Assembly: GCF_900110915.1 (NCBI RefSeq)
Contig: NZ_FOFG01000003.1
Location: 233,848 to 297,847 of the forward strand
Direction: 5' to 3'
DNA from: Faunimonas pinastri
GTDB taxonomy: Bacteria > Pseudomonadota > Alphaproteobacteria > Rhizobiales > Afifellaceae
DNA length: 64,000 bases
The position numbers and the translations under genes are program-made. Below, in pieces: positions 17,846 through 26,723 of the stretch. The notes under the pieces were generated by a model. The model was not told where the DNA came from. It saw nothing but the letters and a program-made list of their open reading frames with translations, and searched no databases. Numbering within the stretch: position 1 is the stretch's first letter; every line of letters begins with the position of its first letter.

Positions 17846-17855
17846 TGGTGTACCA
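17846..17855. promoter_or_regulatory. Operator TGGTGTACCA, site 3
   Basis: A one-mismatch copy of the palindrome at 15515, centred between two divergent genes: 59 bases before the hydantoinase ATG and 55 bases before the NIPSNAP ATG. It suggests that the 15720 regulator controls both. Confidence 0.62.
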
Positions 17856-17909
17856 AGGATATCGGGTGCGGCTGGAAAGTCCATCGTGGATCGGGAGACG
17901 GAACCACTC

Positions 17910-18527
17910 ATGCTTTATGATCTGACTGTTCTTGCGCTGTTGCCAAACACGTTGGGTGCGGTGTTGCCGATCCTGCCCAGCACTTTCGAGAATTTCTCCA
18001 GCACGGGCACGCCGCTCGGGTGCTTCTCATGCGAATTCGGCGTTCTGAACCGGTTCGCGTTCCTGACCGCCTACGAGGACGAGGACAAGCTCGCGGCCGA
18101 GCGGGCGCGGCTGATGAAAACCGAGGATCCGTACGGTATCGGCGCCCATCTCGGTGCGGTTCACAGCACGGCGTTCAAGCCCTTGCCCTTCATGGATGAA
18201 CCGATCGTGCCCGGTGAATACGGCCCCTTCTATGAAATCCGCACCTATTCGATCGCGCCGGGCGGTTTGCCCGAGACGGCGGAAGCCTGGAGCAAAGTGG
18301 TCGAGCGCCGGCAGGAAATGTCCAGGCTCCTGACCGTGATGGGCTCGGTCGAGGAAGGCCCGCTGCAGATGGTGCATGTCTGGCCCTACAAGACCATCGA
18401 AGATCGCATGAAGGCGCGGGCCCAGGCCGGCAAGGAAGGCATCTGGCCGCCGCCGGGAGGCTCGGCCCATCTCACCGCGCTGCAGAGCGAGCTCTTCGTC
18501 GCGACGGCGTTCTCGAAGCTGAAGTAA
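17910..18527 (+). CDS. NIPSNAP family protein (two ferredoxin-like repeats)
   Basis: The 205-residue protein has two related halves of about 100 residues. The second starts GPFYEIRTYSIAPGGLPE and contains VHVWPYKTIEDRMKAR, the hallmark of NIPSNAP domains; the first starts LYDLTVLALLPNTLGAVLP and ends in FAFLTAYEDEDKLAAERARL. NIPSNAP proteins have a dimeric alpha/beta-barrel fold and recur in bacterial catabolic operons, where their reaction is usually undefined. It is divergent from the hydantoinase gene with a shared operator. The fold is confident but the activity is not. Confidence 0.82.
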   Translation: MLYDLTVLALLPNTLGAVLPILPSTFENFSSTGTPLGCFSCEFGVLNRFAFLTAYEDEDKLAAERARLMKTEDPYGIGAHLGAVHSTAFKPLPFMDEPIVPGEYGPFYEIRTYSIAPGGLPETAEAWSKVVERRQEMSRLLTVMGSVEEGPLQMVHVWPYKTIEDRMKARAQAGKEGIWPPPGGSAHLTALQSELFVATAFSKLK

Positions 18528-18916
18528 GTGCTGGCGGGGGCGCCCGGCCGCAGGCGGCGGCCCCGCCTTGTATGCTTCGGCCGAAGGAAGCCCTCGGCTA
18601 TCGGAGGGCGCAGGGGTCCAGGGACCGATGAGGGGAGGGCACCGGACCGCTTCCGATACGGTGCGCCGGCGCAATCTTGGCTCCTCCCGGACCGGCGTCC
18701 AACCGTCCGAAGCGGACGGTCGCCGCCGGTGAGGGAAATCGTCTCCGTTCGGCCGGGCGATTCCTGATCATCCCGTTGGAAAGACTTGCCTCGCCTCAGC
18801 CCCGTTGCTCTTTGCGCATCGTCCCGTCCTGAAATTGCGGTTTGAGCGCTCCGCGGTCACTGCATAGCCTGCCCATGCGTCGGGCCGACCGCCTGCCGGT
18901 CAAGATGGAGCTCCAG
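18528..18916. other. Intergenic region before the second NMT1-type binding protein
   Basis: About 390 bases with no recognisable gene. An imperfect GC-rich stem (GGCGGGG near 18533 with CCCCGCC near 18561) follows the NIPSNAP stop and may terminate it. No TGGTRTACCA site is present here. Confidence 0.4.
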
Positions 18917-19930
18917 ATGTTTGCCGTTCCCCGCCTCAAATCTCTTCTGCTCGGCGTTGCCGGACTGGCGCTCCTCGCGGGCCAGGCCTCTGCCCAGGAC
19001 CTTCAGAAACTTACCGTCGTGCTCGGCTATATCCCGGACGTGGAAAGCTTCGGGCCCGTTTACGCCAAGGAAAAGGGCTTCTTCAAGGACGAGGGGCTCG
19101 ACGTGACGGTCGTTCCGGCCGGCGTCGGCGTCGACCAGGTGCAGATGGTGTCCTCGGGCGCCGCCACGATCGGCATCGTGGGACCGGAACTGATCCTCGC
19201 CGGGGAAAGCAAGGGCGAGAAGTTCAAGGTCTTCGCCGGCGAATTCCAGCGCTCGCCCGTCGCGATGACCTGCAGCAAGGCTTCCGGTGTCGCCAAGCCT
19301 TCCGACCTCAAGGGCAAGACGCTCGGCATCAAGACCACCGCCGCGGCCTATGCCGACCTCTTCCTGCAGAAGAACGGCGTCGCCAAATCCGACGTGAAGA
19401 CGATGGCGATCGGCCCGAACGACATTTCCACGATCGTCGCCGGCCGCATCGACTGCATGATCACCACCTTCGCCTTCAACGAACCGCGCCTGATCGAAGA
19501 TGCGGGTGTGCCGGTCAACGTCATCAGCCTCGGCGATTACGGGCTGAACAACCAGATGAACTCCTACTTCGTCAAAGCGGATTTCTACGACAAGCCCGGC
19601 TCCAAGGAGATCCTGGCGAAGTATCTCCGCGCGGAGGTGAAGGCGTGGCAGCAATTCTTCAAGGATCCGGCGGGCGCCGCCAAGTTCCTCGTCGACGGCG
19701 GCTACTATGACGGGCTCGACCTCGACCAGCAGGTCTACCAAGCCCAGAAGCAGGGCGCCTACATGACCAGTCCGCTGACCAAGGAGAAGGGTCTGATGTG
19801 GCTCGATCCGGCGGTCTGGAAGGAGACAGCCCAGAATGCCAATGATGCGCACCTGACCGACGGCGTCGTCGACACCAGCGACATCCTCACCACCGACATT
19901 CTCGAGATGGCCAAGCCGCCAAAGCTCTGA
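18917..19930 (+). CDS. ABC transporter substrate-binding protein, NMT1/THI5 type
   Basis: The 337-residue protein starts at an ATG preceded by GGAG 6 bases upstream and has a Sec signal (LKSLLLGVAGLALLAGQASA, cleavage near residue 24). The mature part shows FGPVYAKEKGFFKDEGLDVTVVPAG, the NMT1 ligand-cleft motif. It has no adjacent ATPase or permease. The orphan ATPase and permease pair at 24189-26609 has no binding protein of its own, so these probably form one importer split by hydrolase genes. Confidence 0.88.
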   Translation: MFAVPRLKSLLLGVAGLALLAGQASAQDLQKLTVVLGYIPDVESFGPVYAKEKGFFKDEGLDVTVVPAGVGVDQVQMVSSGAATIGIVGPELILAGESKGEKFKVFAGEFQRSPVAMTCSKASGVAKPSDLKGKTLGIKTTAAAYADLFLQKNGVAKSDVKTMAIGPNDISTIVAGRIDCMITTFAFNEPRLIEDAGVPVNVISLGDYGLNNQMNSYFVKADFYDKPGSKEILAKYLRAEVKAWQQFFKDPAGAAKFLVDGGYYDGLDLDQQVYQAQKQGAYMTSPLTKEKGLMWLDPAVWKETAQNANDAHLTDGVVDTSDILTTDILEMAKPPKL

Positions 19931-19948
19931 TCATCATCTGATGCATTC

Positions 19949-19972
19949 TGGCGGCGGCATTGCCCGCCGCCA
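19949..19972 (+). terminator. Stem-loop after the binding-protein gene
   Basis: A 9-bp perfect stem TGGCGGCGG (19949-19957) / CCGCCGCCA (19964-19972), loop CATTGC, followed by AAACATTTTCG. Placed between a binding-protein gene and a hydrolase gene, it may act as a partial terminator that keeps binding-protein mRNA abundant. Confidence 0.5.
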
Positions 19973-19992
19973 AACATTTTCGAGGAACCGCA

Positions 19993-21351
19993 TTGACCGA
20001 TCGCCTGCTCGTCGCGAACGCGGCGTTGATAACCATGGATCCGAAGCGCCCGGCCTGCTTCAACGGCTGGCTACGGGTCGGGGCGGACGGACGGATCACC
20101 GGGATCGGCGAAGGCAGTCCCGGTGAAGGCAACGCCACAGAGGTGATCGACGCCGGCGGCGCCTTTGTCGCGCCAGGCTTCATCTCGGGCCATTCGCATC
20201 TTTCCACGTCCGGTTCGCGCGGGCTCGGCCACGACAGCCCGCTCTATGCCTGGGCGGACCACATGACCCGCTACACCCGGCACTGCGACGCCGAGGATAT
20301 CTATTGGGTCGTCCTGCACGGGGCGCTGGACTTCCTCGGCAACGGCATCACCACCGCCTACGATTTCTGCGACAGCCGCCTGCCCTTCATCATGGAGGAG
20401 GGGCGCAAGGCGCGTTTCGGTCCTTTCAAGCCCGCCGCCTACGGCCACGAGCAGATCCGGGCGAAGGTGGATGCCGGGCTGCGCTTCATCAATTCCGTGC
20501 TGATCAACGATCAGGTCGGCTCCGACGCGGAGATCGAGGAGCGTTTCGGCGAGAGCCTCGCTTTCGCCGAGGGGCTGAACCGGTCGGACCTGCATCTCGG
20601 CCATGCCATCAGCGGCTCGGTGCAATGGGCCGACGACGCAAGCACGGCGGTGCGCGAGGTGGCGATCATGCGCCGCTACGGCGTGATCAACCAGCCGCAT
20701 TTTCTGGAAACCTCCGAGCAGCTCGACCTGCAGCGCAGCAAGTTCGCCTGGTACGAGGAGGCAGGCGCGCTCGGCCCCGACCTCGTCTTCGGTCACTTCA
20801 TCCACCCGACGGAGGAGATGAAGTGCAAGTGCGCCGCCTGCGGTTGCGCGATGATCTGGCAGCCGACATCGAACGGCCGGCTGGCCTCCGGCTTTGCGGA
20901 TATCCCCGGCCTTGTGGAGCTCGGCATGAGGGTGGGCGTAGGGCTCGACGACCAGTCCTGCACCGATGTTTCCGATCCCTGGCAGAACATGCGCATGGGC
21001 ATCTACATGCAGCGCGCCTTCCATCGCGATCCCAAGGCGATGGGCGTGGCGCAAATGCTGCGACTGCATACGCTCGGAACGGCGGAGGCGCTCGGCATCG
21101 CCGACCGGGTGGGATCGCTCGAGGTCGGGAAGTTCGGCGATTTCCTGCTGGTCGATCCCCGCTCGCCCGATCTCGGGCCGGTATGGGATCCGCTCGGCAC
21201 CTATGTGCTCGCCTGCAGTCTGCGCAATCTCAAGGGCGTCTATGTCGGCGGCGGATGCGTGAGCCGCGACGGTGCCTCGACCCATCCGCTGGCAACGCGC
21301 GCCTCGGAGGAACTGCACGCCCGTCTCGGCCGGATCGCGGCCGGCTTCTGA
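19993..21351 (+). CDS. ATZ/TRZ-type amidohydrolase with a CxCxxCxC insertion
   Basis: The 452-residue protein belongs to the subgroup of guanine deaminase, atrazine chlorohydrolase and related deaminases. HSH is at residues 67-69 in PGFISGHSHLS. A third His is in LHLGHAIS, a fourth in FGHFIHP, and the catalytic Asp is in VGLDDQS. Residues 278-285 read CKCAACGC, just before the usual PTSN motif, an unusual cysteine cluster. The best start is TTG at 19993 (GAGGA upstream); ATG at 20037 is an alternative. It is convergent with a second member of the same family at 21390. The likely chemistry is hydrolytic deamination or dehalogenation of an N-heterocycle. Confidence 0.85.
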   Translation: MTDRLLVANAALITMDPKRPACFNGWLRVGADGRITGIGEGSPGEGNATEVIDAGGAFVAPGFISGHSHLSTSGSRGLGHDSPLYAWADHMTRYTRHCDAEDIYWVVLHGALDFLGNGITTAYDFCDSRLPFIMEEGRKARFGPFKPAAYGHEQIRAKVDAGLRFINSVLINDQVGSDAEIEERFGESLAFAEGLNRSDLHLGHAISGSVQWADDASTAVREVAIMRRYGVINQPHFLETSEQLDLQRSKFAWYEEAGALGPDLVFGHFIHPTEEMKCKCAACGCAMIWQPTSNGRLASGFADIPGLVELGMRVGVGLDDQSCTDVSDPWQNMRMGIYMQRAFHRDPKAMGVAQMLRLHTLGTAEALGIADRVGSLEVGKFGDFLLVDPRSPDLGPVWDPLGTYVLACSLRNLKGVYVGGGCVSRDGASTHPLATRASEELHARLGRIAAGF

Positions 21352-21389
21352 GCGGAGAGCCTTCCCGGCTGGAGTGCCGGGCCTTCGCC

Positions 21390-22898
21390 TCAGGCATAGT
21401 TCGCATGATGGGCGCGGATGTGGGGCATGGCTGCCGTCACCATCTCCAGCGCCTCGCTTTCGCCCGCCGTCGGAGGCGCTGACAGACGGGCGCGGATCTC
21501 CTCCATCACGGCATCCGGGTCGATGCGCGTCACGCGCCCATCCCGCACGACGACCTGCCCGTCGACCAGCACCATTTCGATGGCCTCGCGGCGGGCGCGG
21601 TGCAGCACCAGTTCGGAAACCGGCGTGCGTCCATCGGCGAAGGGTCGCTCGATCTTGCGCCGCGACATCAGTACGATGTCTGCCTGCATGCCGCATTCCA
21701 GTCGGCCGGCGAGGCCGCCGAAGCCGGCCGTCATCGCGCCATGCTCGGTCGCCTGCATGATCACCTCGGCCGCGTCGAAGCGCTGCCCGAAGAGATCCGT
21801 GCTGCGATGGAGCGCCCAGGCGAGCTTCATCTCCAGGAGCATGTCGCGGTCGTCGGCGATGTTGGACTGGTCGATGCCGAGCGCTACCGGAACGCCGTCG
21901 CGCACAAGACCCGCAACATCGGCGCGACCGCTGCCGAGCCGCAGCCCTGAACTCGCATTGTGGCAGACCGAGCAACCGCATTCGGCCAGTTGCTCCCGGT
22001 CGCCTTCCTCCAGCCAGTTGCAATGGCCGAGCGTGACATGGGGGCCGAGAAAGCCGATCTCGTGGAGATGGGCCACGGCCGAGCGGCCGAAACGCTCGCG
22101 GGCGAATCGGGCCTGCCGTTTCGTCTCCACCAGATGCATGTGGATGCGCATGCCATTGTCGCGGGCAGCGCCCCCGATCGCCTCCAGCAAGGCGTCCGAA
22201 CACCAGTGCAGATTGGCCGGGGCCATGTTGACGCGCAGGCGCGGATTATCCGCATGGCGCTTGCGGAGCGAGTCGTGAAAGTCGAGATAGACGGCGATGC
22301 TGCCGCCCTTCGGATAGAGCCGCGCGCCGAACCACCCGGCCACCTCCGGCGGCAGGCTCGCCAGCAGGCGGTCGTCGTCGCCATAGGTCAGGATGTTGCG
22401 GTCGCGCAGCATGACGGAATATCCGGCTCGCATGCCGATCTCGCCATAGGCGGCTATGGCCGTGTCGGCCGCCTCGTCCCATTGCGCGCGCCCGCCGACG
22501 AGCCCGCTGGCGATATGATGGACGGTGGTCGTGCCGGATTGCAGCATCTCGATGGCGCTGTAGAGCGTGTCGAGCCGGGTGCCGGGCGAGCGCATCGCGC
22601 GAAACTGCGGCAGCCAGAATTCCAGCGGCTCGAAGGGCACACCGGCCATCAGCGGCGTGATGCCGAAATGGTGGTGGCTGTTGACGAGACCGGGCATGGC
22701 GATGGTGTCCGGCCCGCCGTAACGCGGCAGGTGTTCGTTGCCGCCGATCATGCCGCGCAACGGGCCGATCTGCGCGATCACGCCGCGATGAATGCGGATC
22801 GCCACGTCATGGCGAAGCTGCATCCGGCCCTGCGCATCGCTCCCGACCAGCGCCGTGCCGGCCTCAACGATGCAATCTTCCAGTCGCTCCATCGTCAC
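21390..22898 (-). CDS. ATZ/TRZ-type amidohydrolase
   Basis: This 502-residue protein has HHH in PGLVNSHHHFG for metal binding. Further motif residues are in MHLVETKRQ, LGHCNWLEE and CHNASSGLRLGSG, and the catalytic Asp is in ALGIDQSN. It is longer than guanine deaminase but close to the hydroxyatechloroatrazine/8-oxoguanine deaminase type. It starts with GTG at 22898, overlapping the questin-oxidase-like stop by GTGA, so its translation is coupled to that gene. It would hydrolyse C-N or C-Cl bonds on a heterocycle; the substrate is unknown. Confidence 0.85.
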   Translation of the reverse strand: MTMERLEDCIVEAGTALVGSDAQGRMQLRHDVAIRIHRGVIAQIGPLRGMIGGNEHLPRYGGPDTIAMPGLVNSHHHFGITPLMAGVPFEPLEFWLPQFRAMRSPGTRLDTLYSAIEMLQSGTTTVHHIASGLVGGRAQWDEAADTAIAAYGEIGMRAGYSVMLRDRNILTYGDDDRLLASLPPEVAGWFGARLYPKGGSIAVYLDFHDSLRKRHADNPRLRVNMAPANLHWCSDALLEAIGGAARDNGMRIHMHLVETKRQARFARERFGRSAVAHLHEIGFLGPHVTLGHCNWLEEGDREQLAECGCSVCHNASSGLRLGSGRADVAGLVRDGVPVALGIDQSNIADDRDMLLEMKLAWALHRSTDLFGQRFDAAEVIMQATEHGAMTAGFGGLAGRLECGMQADIVLMSRRKIERPFADGRTPVSELVLHRARREAIEMVLVDGQVVVRDGRVTRIDPDAVMEEIRARLSAPPTAGESEALEMVTAAMPHIRAHHANYA

Positions 22899-23944
22899 GC
22901 TTTCATCTCGGGGATCATTCCCAGCCGGCGGGCGGCGGCGCGACGGTAAAGCGGGTCGCCATAGGCCGCTTCTTCCTGCAGCGCCGAGAAGGTGAGGCTG
23001 AGGTCATGCTCGTCGAGGCTCTGGCAGGCGGCCGCCATGATCTGCGGCCATTCGGGGGCGGGGAGCGCGCGCCAGCGCTCCGGCGTTTCCGGAGCCGGGA
23101 GGGCGGGATAGCCCATCTCGTTCATCAGTCCCGCAACGCCTGCCCAGAAAAAGCCGACCATTTGCGGCGTGGCATCGTGGTAGGGCGCGAGCACACGGAT
23201 CCAGTGCAGGCCGGTCACCGCGTGCAGGGCGCAAAAATCCTGCGTCGCGGCGAAGAGGGCGATCGCCGACGCCGCGCAGCGCTCCAAGGCCGTGTCGTCG
23301 ATCGCCAGCCAGTCGCCCGCCGCCTCGAAACCCGGCAGCGCGAAGGACTGCCGCATGTTTTGCCAGATCAATCCGTGGACCGGTTGGCCATGCATCGCCG
23401 GAAGCGCGCCGGCATGGACGAGCACCGCCGCCGGATCCGAGGAAAGGGGGGCCGTTCCCCGTGGCTGCGGCATGGGCAGCCAGCAGGCGCACCAGTAAGC
23501 AAGGCCCCGTGCCACCTCGTCGGCATCGTCGTTCAGGACGCCGTAGGCGGTGCGCATCAGGGCATGGAAGGCCGAAGCGCCGAGGCCCGGCGCCAGCTGC
23601 GGCAGCCATTCCGCCAGCATCCCCGCCATGCCCCGCGCCGCGAGTTCGCTCTGGAAGAAGCGGAGGTAGGCCGCCTCATGGTCGCGTTCGCCGAGATGAT
23701 CGGTCCAGGTGCCGGCATCGATCTCCAGTCCGCAATCCCCGGATGACAGCAGATGCTTGTAGTCGCGGTAAAAACCGAAGAACCGCTTCATCTGCGCCGG
23801 CGTGCCGCCCATCCGCGCCTGCGCCACCAGCACCATCGGCACGTGGTTTGCATAGGTGAGCGCGAGTTCGCTGGCATAGGCATGGGTCTCGTCCACCAAA
23901 GCGCGCAAGGCGGCGGCAATGGGCGGGGAAAGGTCTGGAGCCAT
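22895..23944 (-). CDS. Questin oxidase-like protein (DUF4243 family)
   Basis: The 349-residue protein is helix-rich and starts with a segment typical of the questin oxidase family (YANHVPMVLVAQARMGGTPAQMKRFFGFY). Members include fungal enzymes that cleave anthraquinones by Baeyer-Villiger-type oxygenation without an obvious flavin motif, and I see none here. Bacterial homologues are largely uncharacterised. It is the first gene of a two-gene operon with an ATZ/TRZ hydrolase and diverges from an importer ATPase. Family assignment rests on memory of the pattern; function is inferred. Confidence 0.6.
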   Translation of the reverse strand: MAPDLSPPIAAALRALVDETHAYASELALTYANHVPMVLVAQARMGGTPAQMKRFFGFYRDYKHLLSSGDCGLEIDAGTWTDHLGERDHEAAYLRFFQSELAARGMAGMLAEWLPQLAPGLGASAFHALMRTAYGVLNDDADEVARGLAYWCACWLPMPQPRGTAPLSSDPAAVLVHAGALPAMHGQPVHGLIWQNMRQSFALPGFEAAGDWLAIDDTALERCAASAIALFAATQDFCALHAVTGLHWIRVLAPYHDATPQMVGFFWAGVAGLMNEMGYPALPAPETPERWRALPAPEWPQIMAAACQSLDEHDLSLTFSALQEEAAYGDPLYRRAAARRLGMIPEMKA

Positions 23945-24188
23945 CGCTTCGGTTCTCGGGTTGCGATCTTCGGGGAGCGGGACGAGATCCCGCTCCCGAG
24001 CCTACATCCGAAGCCGGCGGGCTCGCCGCTGCCGTTTTGGCAACGTGGATCATGCAATTCGGTGACGCCGGCGCGAGCCGCCACCACGATCCGCGTTGCC
24101 CAAGCAGCAACGATCTGTCCGCGAATGGAGGGTTGTGCGCGGCCCGGCGCTGTCCCTAGCTTTCGAGGGACGGCGCCCCTGGCACTGG

Positions 24189-25022
24189 ATGGGACTGGAC
24201 ATTGTCATGCTGAACGCCTTCCCGGATGAAGCCACGCGGGTCCGCGCCGCGACCCTGCCGGCGGGGCTTTATGCTGATGGCATCGACGTCGTCTTCCGGC
24301 GTGGCAGCCATTCGGTGCAGGCCCTCAAGGATTGCAGCCTCGATATCCCGCGCGGCAGCTGGGCGACACTGATCGGCGCTTCCGGCTGCGGCAAGTCCAC
24401 TTTGCTGCGCGTCTTCGCCGATATCGTGAAGCCGACCGCCGGCACCGCCTTGCTCCACGGCGTGAGCCCGGCGGAGGCGCGCGCCAATCGCATCTACGCC
24501 CTCGTGCAGCAGGGCTCCACCATGCTGCCCTGGCGCTCCATCATCGACAATGTGGCCCTCGGGCTGGAGATTTCCGGACTGCCGAAATCGACCCGCTATG
24601 CGCGCGCCGAGGAAGCGCTCGCGCTGGTCGGGCTGAAGGGCTTCGAGAAGTCGCTACCCTCGGAACTGTCCGGCGGCATGCGGCAACGCGCGGCGATCGC
24701 GCGCGCGCTGACGCTCCGGCCCCGCTTCCTGCTGATGGACGAACCCTTTGGGGCGCTCGACGAGATCACCCGCGACCGGCTGCATTTCGAGCTCCTCCGC
24801 ATCCTGGAGGAAACGGGCGCGACGCTGCTGCTGGTCACGCACTCCATCTCCGAAGCGGTGATCCTCTCCGACAAGGTGATCGTGATGACGCCGCGGCCGG
24901 GCCGGATCTCCGAAATCATCGAGGTGGATTTCGGCCGTGGCCGAACGCCGGACCTCAGGGGCGATCCGCGCTTCGTCCAGTACGAGGCGCAGCTTCGCCG
25001 CGCCCTTCATCAGCCCGCTTAG
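24189..25022 (+). CDS. ABC transporter ATP-binding protein, NitT/TauT type
   Basis: The 277-residue ATPase has Walker A GASGCGKS at residues 63-70, Q-loop LVQQGSTMLPW, signature LSGGMRQR, Walker B LLMDEPFGALD, H-switch VTHSISEA and the subfamily tail MTPRPGRISEIIEVDFGRGR. The start is uncertain: ATG at 24189 or 24207. It is followed by two distinct permease genes, so it probably serves a heterodimeric channel, with the binding protein at 18917. Confidence 0.9.
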   Translation: MGLDIVMLNAFPDEATRVRAATLPAGLYADGIDVVFRRGSHSVQALKDCSLDIPRGSWATLIGASGCGKSTLLRVFADIVKPTAGTALLHGVSPAEARANRIYALVQQGSTMLPWRSIIDNVALGLEISGLPKSTRYARAEEALALVGLKGFEKSLPSELSGGMRQRAAIARALTLRPRFLLMDEPFGALDEITRDRLHFELLRILEETGATLLLVTHSISEAVILSDKVIVMTPRPGRISEIIEVDFGRGRTPDLRGDPRFVQYEAQLRRALHQPA

Positions 25023-25042
25023 CCGCCGAGCGAGAAACGCCC

Positions 25043-25849
25043 TTGTCCTCCTCCCTGTCCGGCAAACTCCCCGAATTCGGCAGATTTCCCGAGCGGATCG
25101 GCGCGATCCTTCCGCCGGTCGTGCTGATCGTCGCCCTGATCCTGCTCTGGAGCTGGAGCGCCGGGACCGGCCTTTTGCCGAAATGGCTGCTACCGTCGCC
25201 GCAGGCCGTCCTGGGAGAATTTTCCCATCACAGCGCGACCCTCCTGAAGCATGCCCGGATGACGGCGTTCGAGGCGCTCGGCGGCTTTGCGCTGGGAGCG
25301 CTTGCGGGCGCGGGCGGCGCCTTCCTCCTCACGCTGGTGCCGTTCCTGCGCGATATGCTCTATCCCTATGCCTTGGCAAGCCGCGCCATCCCCATCATCG
25401 TCTTCACGCCGCTGATCGTGGTGATGCTGGGGCGCGGTCTGGTGCCGATCATCCTGATCGTCGCCTTCGCCACCTATTTCCCGGTTTTCCTGGCGCTGCT
25501 GCGCGGCCTCAACACGCTGAACGCCGACCGCATGGAGCTGCTGCACAGCCTGTCCGCGACGCCCCTGCAGATCCTCTGGAAGATCCGGCTGCCGTCCTCC
25601 CTGCCGATGCTGTTCGCCGCGCTCAAGGTCTCGGCCAGCGGCGCCTTCATCACGGCGCTCGTGACGGAATGGATCGGCTCCAATGTCGGTCTCGGCTATC
25701 TCGTGATGGTGTCCGGCCAGTACTTCAAGCTCGCCACGATGTGGGCGGCCATCTTCTCCGCGTCCCTCATGACGCTGGCGCTCCTCGGCCTGATCGTGCT
25801 GATCGAGCGACTGATGGGGCGCTACACCAGCCTGGCCACGGAGGTCTGA
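25043..25849 (+). CDS. ABC transporter permease, NitT/TauT type (first of two)
   Basis: The 268-residue inner-membrane protein has six helices, beginning at PPVVLIVALILLWSW, then LLPKWLLPSPQAVLGEF and the EAA loop ELLHSLSATPLQILWKIRLPSSLPMLFA. No ATG occurs near the N-terminus. TTG at 25043 with GAGCGAGAA upstream is the probable start. One base separates its stop from the GTG of the second permease. Confidence 0.85.
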   Translation: MSSSLSGKLPEFGRFPERIGAILPPVVLIVALILLWSWSAGTGLLPKWLLPSPQAVLGEFSHHSATLLKHARMTAFEALGGFALGALAGAGGAFLLTLVPFLRDMLYPYALASRAIPIIVFTPLIVVMLGRGLVPIILIVAFATYFPVFLALLRGLNTLNADRMELLHSLSATPLQILWKIRLPSSLPMLFAALKVSASGAFITALVTEWIGSNVGLGYLVMVSGQYFKLATMWAAIFSASLMTLALLGLIVLIERLMGRYTSLATEV

Positions 25850-25850
25850 C

Positions 25851-26609
25851 GTGACGCCCTCGCTCGCCCCGCGCCGCGTCATCCTCCCCGTGATCTACGG
25901 GATCGCCCTTCTCATCGCCTGGGAAGCCCTCGCGCATAGCGGCGCCGTCTCCAGGCTGGTGCTGGCCGGACCCCTCGAGATCGTGGTTGCCGGCGTCCGC
26001 AACTGGTCGGAACTGGGATTCAACGCCGGCGTGACGCTCGCGCAGGCGCTGATCGGAGCGGCGATCGGCAACGTGGCCGGACTTCTCGTCGCGATTTGCT
26101 TCGTCCATTGGGGCTTCTTCCGCCGGGCGGTGTTTCCGCTGGCGATCCTCTGCGAGGCGATCCCCGTCGTGGCGATCCTGCCGGTCCTGATCCTCTGGCT
26201 CGGCAACGGCATGGCGCCGAAGATCTTCGTCGCGGCGTTCCTGAGCTTCTTCCCGATGCTCGTGAACGCCTATCGCGGGCTGTCCAATGTCGACGAGGAA
26301 GTCCGCGAACTCCTCTACAGCTATTCCGCGACAGCCAGCCAGATGCTCTGGAAGGTGCGCATGCCTGCGGCCGTGCCCTTCATGTTCACGGCCCTTAAGC
26401 TTTCCGCCTGCAGCTCCATGATCGCCTCGCTGGTGGCGGAATGGCTGGCCTCCGAGCGTGGGCTGGGGTTCCTCGTCGTCTATTACGGGCAAAGCTACCG
26501 CGTCGCCGATATCTGGTCGGCCGCGATCCTCTCCTGCCTGATCTCGCTCGGGCTCTACGGGATAACTGCGGCCTGCGAGCGGCGGGCCCTCTCGCGGTCG
26601 AGCCCATAG
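25851..26609 (+). CDS. ABC transporter permease, NitT/TauT type (second of two)
   Basis: This 252-residue protein is shorter and clearly different from its neighbour, but has the same six-helix plan and EAA loop (ELLYSYSATASQMLWKVRMPAAVPFMFT). GTG at 25851 follows GGAGG at a 6-base spacing. Two different permeases sharing one ATPase resemble the RibXY and pyrimidine-precursor-type importers, in contrast with the single-permease system at 8676-11740. Confidence 0.88.
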   Translation: MTPSLAPRRVILPVIYGIALLIAWEALAHSGAVSRLVLAGPLEIVVAGVRNWSELGFNAGVTLAQALIGAAIGNVAGLLVAICFVHWGFFRRAVFPLAILCEAIPVVAILPVLILWLGNGMAPKIFVAAFLSFFPMLVNAYRGLSNVDEEVRELLYSYSATASQMLWKVRMPAAVPFMFTALKLSACSSMIASLVAEWLASERGLGFLVVYYGQSYRVADIWSAAILSCLISLGLYGITAACERRALSRSSP

Positions 26610-26723
26610 AGGACGTTGCCCAACAAACGGGCATCTCCTTGCCGAAGCAAAGATCTTGTGTTTGCGTGGGGGCTACGGTCTACCCCATCCGCACCGGCAC
26701 GCGCCGGCGCGGAGAAATGGCCC

